Source: Candidatus Bipolaricaulota bacterium (GTDB taxonomy: Bacteria > Bipolaricaulota > Bipolaricaulia > UBA7950 > UBA9294). From it: a stretch of DNA of 9,933 nt. The DNA lies in NCBI GenBank assembly GCA_021159105.1, contig JAGGSM010000204.1:1-9933 (forward strand), given 5' to 3'. The translations under genes and the position numbers were made by a program. Below the pieces are notes generated by a model that was not told the origin of the DNA, searched no databases, and was given only the letters and a program-made list of their open reading frames with translations. This document shows, piece by piece, positions 6,742 to 9,933 of this stretch. Positions within the stretch are counted from its first letter, which is position 1; every line of letters starts with the position of its first letter.

Positions 6742-7650
6742 TTGCTTTACAGAAATATCGAACTGGAAGAAGTGAACTGTGAATGCACGGATGTCTATCT
6801 TTGCCGTGTGGTGCTTACCGCATTGACGGAGCGTGTAGCACTGCAAGAAGCTACTTATCTATCCGGCTTCTCCGTAATCACTGCAGCTCCGCTGCAAGCG
6901 TGTGTTGAGGGACGCGTCTCCCCGATGGAATCTCCTGATGGGCGTCCTGGCGTTCTCATTCAGTTCAACGCGCCCACCGAGCTAGGGTTGGACGCGTTCA
7001 AGAAAGCGTTGCTCGACCGGTTGTACATCCTTCCCCACCTTCCCACGTGCTCACTGTTCGACGCAAGCCCGCAGGGAGAGGAGAAGAAGGAGATCGAAAT
7101 CGGTGAGCACATCCGGAGGTGGGGGGATGGGTTCGAGAGCGAGGAGAAACTTGGTGATCGCGATGTGATACGCCTTCCGATCATGACCGGTGACATACTG
7201 ATCGAGCGGACCTTCTACATCGTTTCCGGGATGGACGGGGTGCTGGAAGTGTTCGGACAGAACGCAGCGTCGTGCCTCACCGCAGCTCAGGAGGCATCGG
7301 ATCGCATCTTCAGCGATGTCTACGGGGTCTCTCTCTTCAACTATCCACTCGGTGGAATCAGCGGGGCGAAGGTTGGGGGGATCAACTACCGCGATGAAGG
7401 CTTGACGATCAATGAGCCGTTCTGCCCAGGGCTACGCAATGAAGTTGAGACGAAGATCCCGGACAATGCGGATGCGGTAATCGAGTACCCGCTCATCGGA
7501 CTAGGACTTCCTGAGATCAAGGAGGGATTGCACGTGGCGATCGACGCTTTCGCTGCAACCCCAGGGACGATCCGCATTACAGCTCCTTCGTTCGGAGGAA
7601 AATGGGGAAAGCATGAGCTCTACCTCCCTGATGTGGTCGGTGAACGGTAG
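6742..7650 (+). CDS. ftr: Formylmethanofuran:tetrahydromethanopterin formyltransferase homologue (Ftr/FhcD-like)
   Basis: Ftr moves a formyl group between formylmethanofuran and N5 of tetrahydromethanopterin in the cytosol; in bacteria the homologue FhcD is part of the Fhc formyltransferase/hydrolase complex. The 302-residue length matches the family (about 297-300). Recognised segments, compared from memory with Methanopyrus Ftr, are: RVVLTA at 22-27; ESPDGRPGV at 63-71; LLDRLY and SLFDASP near 90-110; WGDGF at 127-131; PLGGISGAKVGG at 202-213; NEPFCPG at 224-230; and FGGKWGKHEL at 284-293 near the C-terminus. The TTG start aligns with the archaeal N-terminus (RNIELEE against GVEIEDT). The N-terminal third is divergent, including a CEC...C group (Cys13, Cys15, Cys21) and PLQACVEG where archaeal enzymes have an AEAGID-like stretch, so the acceptor or donor may differ. 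The next gene, encoding the enzyme for the following C1 step, starts after 5 nt, which supports a joint role. Confidence 0.85.
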   Translation: MLYRNIELEEVNCECTDVYLCRVVLTALTERVALQEATYLSGFSVITAAPLQACVEGRVSPMESPDGRPGVLIQFNAPTELGLDAFKKALLDRLYILPHLPTCSLFDASPQGEEKKEIEIGEHIRRWGDGFESEEKLGDRDVIRLPIMTGDILIERTFYIVSGMDGVLEVFGQNAASCLTAAQEASDRIFSDVYGVSLFNYPLGGISGAKVGGINYRDEGLTINEPFCPGLRNEVETKIPDNADAVIEYPLIGLGLPEIKEGLHVAIDAFAATPGTIRITAPSFGGKWGKHELYLPDVVGER

Positions 7651-7655
7651 AGAAT

Positions 7656-8645
7656 ATGAGTAGTTCAAGCCTCGATTCAAGAATAAAAGCGCATATTGCT
7701 CGTCGATCAGGTGAGCTTACGCGCATTCTGATTGACCATGCATGGGAATACGGCCTCTCTGTGCAGGATCTTCCCTGTAAAGCGACGTTGGTCAACGCTG
7801 GATTTGGTGTATCTGGGTCATTCGAGGCAGGGCGCCTCTTGATTGAGATCTGTCATGGGGGGTTGGCGAGAGCCTCGCTTGGCCTCACTGATCTTGGTGG
7901 ATTCAGCCTTCCACAGATTGTTGTCGAGTCGCTCCATCCTGTCTTCTCCACCTATAGCTTGCAAGCCTCCTATTCATTAAGTGAGGATGAGCTGGGGATT
8001 CGCGTCTCCGGCCCAATCCGCATGTACATGGAGGCAGACTTACCGGCAAAGGATGCGATCGGGATTGCAGTCATTGAGTCCGATTGTCTCCCCAGTGATG
8101 CGGTTGCGCTCCATCTTGCTGAGAAGAGCGGCATTCCTCCGCAAATGTTGACCTTGATCGCCGCACCGATCGCAAGTGTGGTCGGTGCGACGCAGATTGC
8201 GGGGCGGGTGAATGAGAGCGTTATCTTCACCATGAAAGAGAGCCTCAACGTCGATCCTCATATCGTCAAACACATAATCGGGCGAGCGCCTGTGTGCCCG
8301 GTTAGCAAAGACTCATCTCCTACAGAGAAGCGCCCCTACCCCGATGATTTCATTCATTACGGTGGCTCGGCGCTTCTCACTGTTGACGACTTTCCAGATG
8401 ACAATCTAGATGAACTGGCGTACCAGCTCGCATTTGAGTCCGCTTCGATCTACGGGCGCCTGTTTTACGATGTGTTGAGGGAAGCGGGCGGGATCTTCGA
8501 GAAGATCCCCAATCTGAACGACATCAACAAACCGGCGCAGATTACGATTAATCACCTGTCAAGTGGGCGTGTAAGCCATGCCGGGAAGGTGGAGGCTGAG
8601 CGCTTGGTCGATCTCCTTGAAGGAAGGGATTGCGATGCTTCATAA
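7656..8645 (+). CDS. mch: Methenyltetrahydromethanopterin cyclohydrolase homologue (Mch-like)
   Basis: Mch interconverts N5-formyl- and N5,N10-methenyl-tetrahydromethanopterin in the cytosol. This 329-residue protein has normal family length and matches recalled archaeal and bacterial Mch through most of its span: the GSFEAGRLL...EICHGGLA region (residues 54-71), LPQIVVES about residue 90, APIASVVGATQIAGRVNES at 170-188, GRAPVCPVSKD at 209-219, and TINHLSSGRVSHAGK near 297-310. The RVxE element (Arg184, Glu187) corresponds to the Arg and Glu reported as important in Archaeoglobus Mch, as far as I recall the numbering. It starts 5 nt after the Ftr-like gene with only a weak Shine-Dalgarno, so coupled translation is likely, and its 3' end overlaps the amidohydrolase start. 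Together with Ftr it forms two adjacent steps of the H4MPT C1 route. The organism's true carrier could be H4MPT, dephospho-H4MPT or another tetrahydropterin. Confidence 0.87.
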   Translation: MSSSSLDSRIKAHIARRSGELTRILIDHAWEYGLSVQDLPCKATLVNAGFGVSGSFEAGRLLIEICHGGLARASLGLTDLGGFSLPQIVVESLHPVFSTYSLQASYSLSEDELGIRVSGPIRMYMEADLPAKDAIGIAVIESDCLPSDAVALHLAEKSGIPPQMLTLIAAPIASVVGATQIAGRVNESVIFTMKESLNVDPHIVKHIIGRAPVCPVSKDSSPTEKRPYPDDFIHYGGSALLTVDDFPDDNLDELAYQLAFESASIYGRLFYDVLREAGGIFEKIPNLNDINKPAQITINHLSSGRVSHAGKVEAERLVDLLEGRDCDAS

Positions 8646-9933
8646 CATGAGAGAACAAACAGTCCTTATCAAGGACATCTCCTATCTCGTTCGGGATGCG
8701 TACCGCGTGGAACACGATGTGGACGTGTTGATCGAAGGAAACCGCATCATGCGGATCGGTCGCGTCACGTCACAGGAGATTGAAACAGGAGCTACCGTCC
8801 TCAACGGGCAGGGGCGGATCGTCACGCCCGGGTTTGTCAACGCTCACACGCACCTCTATCAGTCGATGCTCAAAGGGCGCCGAGACGACGTTCCGCTCGT
8901 ATCGTGGTGTGAGGAGGTGACCTTCCCGTTTGTGCGCAACGTACTGCGGTGCACGCGTGAGGGGAGCTCCGATGAGATCGGATACCTCTGGTCAATGCTC
9001 GGAACAATCGAGATGATCAAGAGCGGGATCACTGCGTTCGTCGATATGGACATGAATCTTCCGGGCGTCCCACGAGCGTGGGTTGAGGCAGGCATTCGCG
9101 GAACCGCGGCGATGAGCATGGTCGACCAGTGGGTCCCCGATGATTTTATCACTACACCGGAGCAGTTGCGGGAAGAGACCCTGAAGCTTATTGAGGATTG
9201 GCATCAGATACCATCGGAAGATCCGCTCGTGCAGGTCTTCCTGGGGCCATCTGCCCCGTTCACCTGTAGTGAGGGTTTGCTCGCTTGGATAATGGACATC
9301 GCTGAGAAACACGATCTGGGTATCCAGACCCATGTGTCGGAGACCGAGTGGGAGGTGAAACATTCGCTTGAGACTGTCGGGAAGACGCCGCTTGCTTATC
9401 TCGATTCCATCGGATTCCTCTCCCGTCCGATTCTCGCCGTGCACGGTGTTCACCTCACTGATGAAGAGATCGAGCTTGCAAATAACCGGTCGGTGACGGT
9501 TGTCTACAACCCCAAGAGCAACATGAAGCTTGGCAGTGGGATCGCCCCGATCGCGAAGATGAGGCAGAATGGCGTCAACATTGCTATAGGGACTGATGGC
9601 GCAGCATCAAATGATCTCCTGGACCCATTTGAGGAGATGCGCACCGGGGTCCTCTTGCAGAAGGTAGCAGCGATGGATCCGACTGCCTTGGATGCACGCG
9701 ACATCTTCGCCAGCGCAACAGCAGTTGGTGCTGCAAGCTGCCGACTTGATGCAGGCACGATTGACGAGGGACGGCTTGCTGACCTCGTCATCATAGATCC
9801 CTCTGCTCCACATATGTTTAACTTAGGCGACGATATCGTCCCCTCCCTCGTCTATTGTGCTAAGGGGGGCGATGTCGAGACGGTGATCATCAATGGACGC
9901 ATTGTGATGCGCGATCGATCGATCATAACAGTC
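8635..9933 (+). CDS. Metal-dependent amidohydrolase, MTA/SAH deaminase or related aminohydrolase (3' partial)
   Basis: The frame is open from ATG 8635 to the window end (433 codons, no stop). AAGGAAGGGA at 8620-8629 supports this start, which overlaps the Mch gene by 11 nt; ATG 8647 is an alternative. Amidohydrolase (COG0402-type) hallmarks are complete: N-terminal beta-sandwich, PGFVNAHTH with metal ligands His71 and His73, THVSETE with His233 and Glu236, VHGVHL with His270, and GTDGAASND with Asp321. The NPKSNMKLGSGIAP segment and the DDVPLVSW motif after HTHLYQSMLKG are characteristic of the 5-methylthioadenosine/S-adenosylhomocysteine deaminase group. The same group also includes 5'-deoxyadenosine, 8-oxoguanine and isoxanthopterin deaminases and s-triazine hydrolases, so the substrate is not settled. 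It is not FhcA-like in these motifs. The neighbouring tetrahydropterin enzymes make a purine-, pterin- or formimino-type substrate plausible; this is inference. It is expected to be cytosolic, as no signal peptide is seen. Confidence 0.87.
   Translation, partial: MLHNMREQTVLIKDISYLVRDAYRVEHDVDVLIEGNRIMRIGRVTSQEIETGATVLNGQGRIVTPGFVNAHTHLYQSMLKGRRDDVPLVSWCEEVTFPFVRNVLRCTREGSSDEIGYLWSMLGTIEMIKSGITAFVDMDMNLPGVPRAWVEAGIRGTAAMSMVDQWVPDDFITTPEQLREETLKLIEDWHQIPSEDPLVQVFLGPSAPFTCSEGLLAWIMDIAEKHDLGIQTHVSETEWEVKHSLETVGKTPLAYLDSIGFLSRPILAVHGVHLTDEEIELANNRSVTVVYNPKSNMKLGSGIAPIAKMRQNGVNIAIGTDGAASNDLLDPFEEMRTGVLLQKVAAMDPTALDARDIFASATAVGAASCRLDAGTIDEGRLADLVIIDPSAPHMFNLGDDIVPSLVYCAKGGDVETVIINGRIVMRDRSIITV

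Noticed and set aside
9908..9926. GATC-rich repeat near the window end
   Set aside because: It is a short GATCGATCGATC run inside the amidohydrolase frame, explained by Asp/Arg/Ser/Ile codons; no second copy was noticed to suggest an element.
1..9933. CRISPR arrays, tRNA/rRNA genes, insertion sequences, attachment sites
   Set aside because: No regular repeat-spacer pattern, cloverleaf-like intergenic sequence, transposase or terminal inverted repeats were seen; the window is nearly all coding.

Overview
The window (9,933 bp, mid-range GC by eye) is densely packed and every gene I can support lies on the + strand. It looks bacterial: strong AGGAGG-type ribosome binding sites, ATGA/GTGA stop-start overlaps, a GNRA-looped intrinsic terminator and a sugar-type (CUT1/MalFG-like) ABC importer with an exported binding protein. 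No rRNA or other taxonomic marker is present. The pairing of a sugar ABC system with tetrahydromethanopterin (H4MPT)-type C1 enzymes suggests an uncultured or deep-branching, probably anaerobic bacterium. An archaeon cannot be formally excluded.

Region 1 (1-2950) is the exported module. It holds the 3' part of a metallophosphoesterase with C-terminal beta-sandwich and OB-like domains, an ABC solute-binding protein with a signal peptide, and a small exported protein of the molybdopterin-binding (sulfite oxidase-like) fold that appears to lack the Mo-ligating cysteine. It closes with a clear rho-independent terminator at 2926-2950.

Region 2 (2969-5717) is the import and oxidation module. A zinc-dependent medium-chain dehydrogenase overlaps the first ABC permease, which overlaps the second. 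The two permeases carry EAA loops, so the binding protein upstream of the terminator is very probably their partner. No ABC ATPase is encoded in the window.

Region 3 (5714-9933) is a cytosolic enzyme module. An ATP-NAD kinase/AcoX-like protein begins inside the permease stop codon. It is followed by a homologue of formylmethanofuran:H4MPT formyltransferase (Ftr/FhcD), a homologue of methenyl-H4MPT cyclohydrolase (Mch), and a metal-dependent amidohydrolase of the MTA/SAH/pterin-deaminase type that runs off the window end. Short spacings and overlaps suggest one transcript from the dehydrogenase onward.

The unusual point is the combination. Two consecutive steps of the H4MPT C1 pathway (formyl transfer and cyclohydrolysis) are embedded in a catabolic-looking transporter operon with a dehydrogenase, a kinase-fold protein and a deaminase, and without the usual FhcABC/Fae/Mtd partners in view. 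The simplest inference is an uncharacterised pathway that imports a small organic compound, oxidises or deaminates it, and passes a formyl-level carbon to or from a tetrahydropterin-like carrier. The substrate and direction cannot be read from sequence alone.
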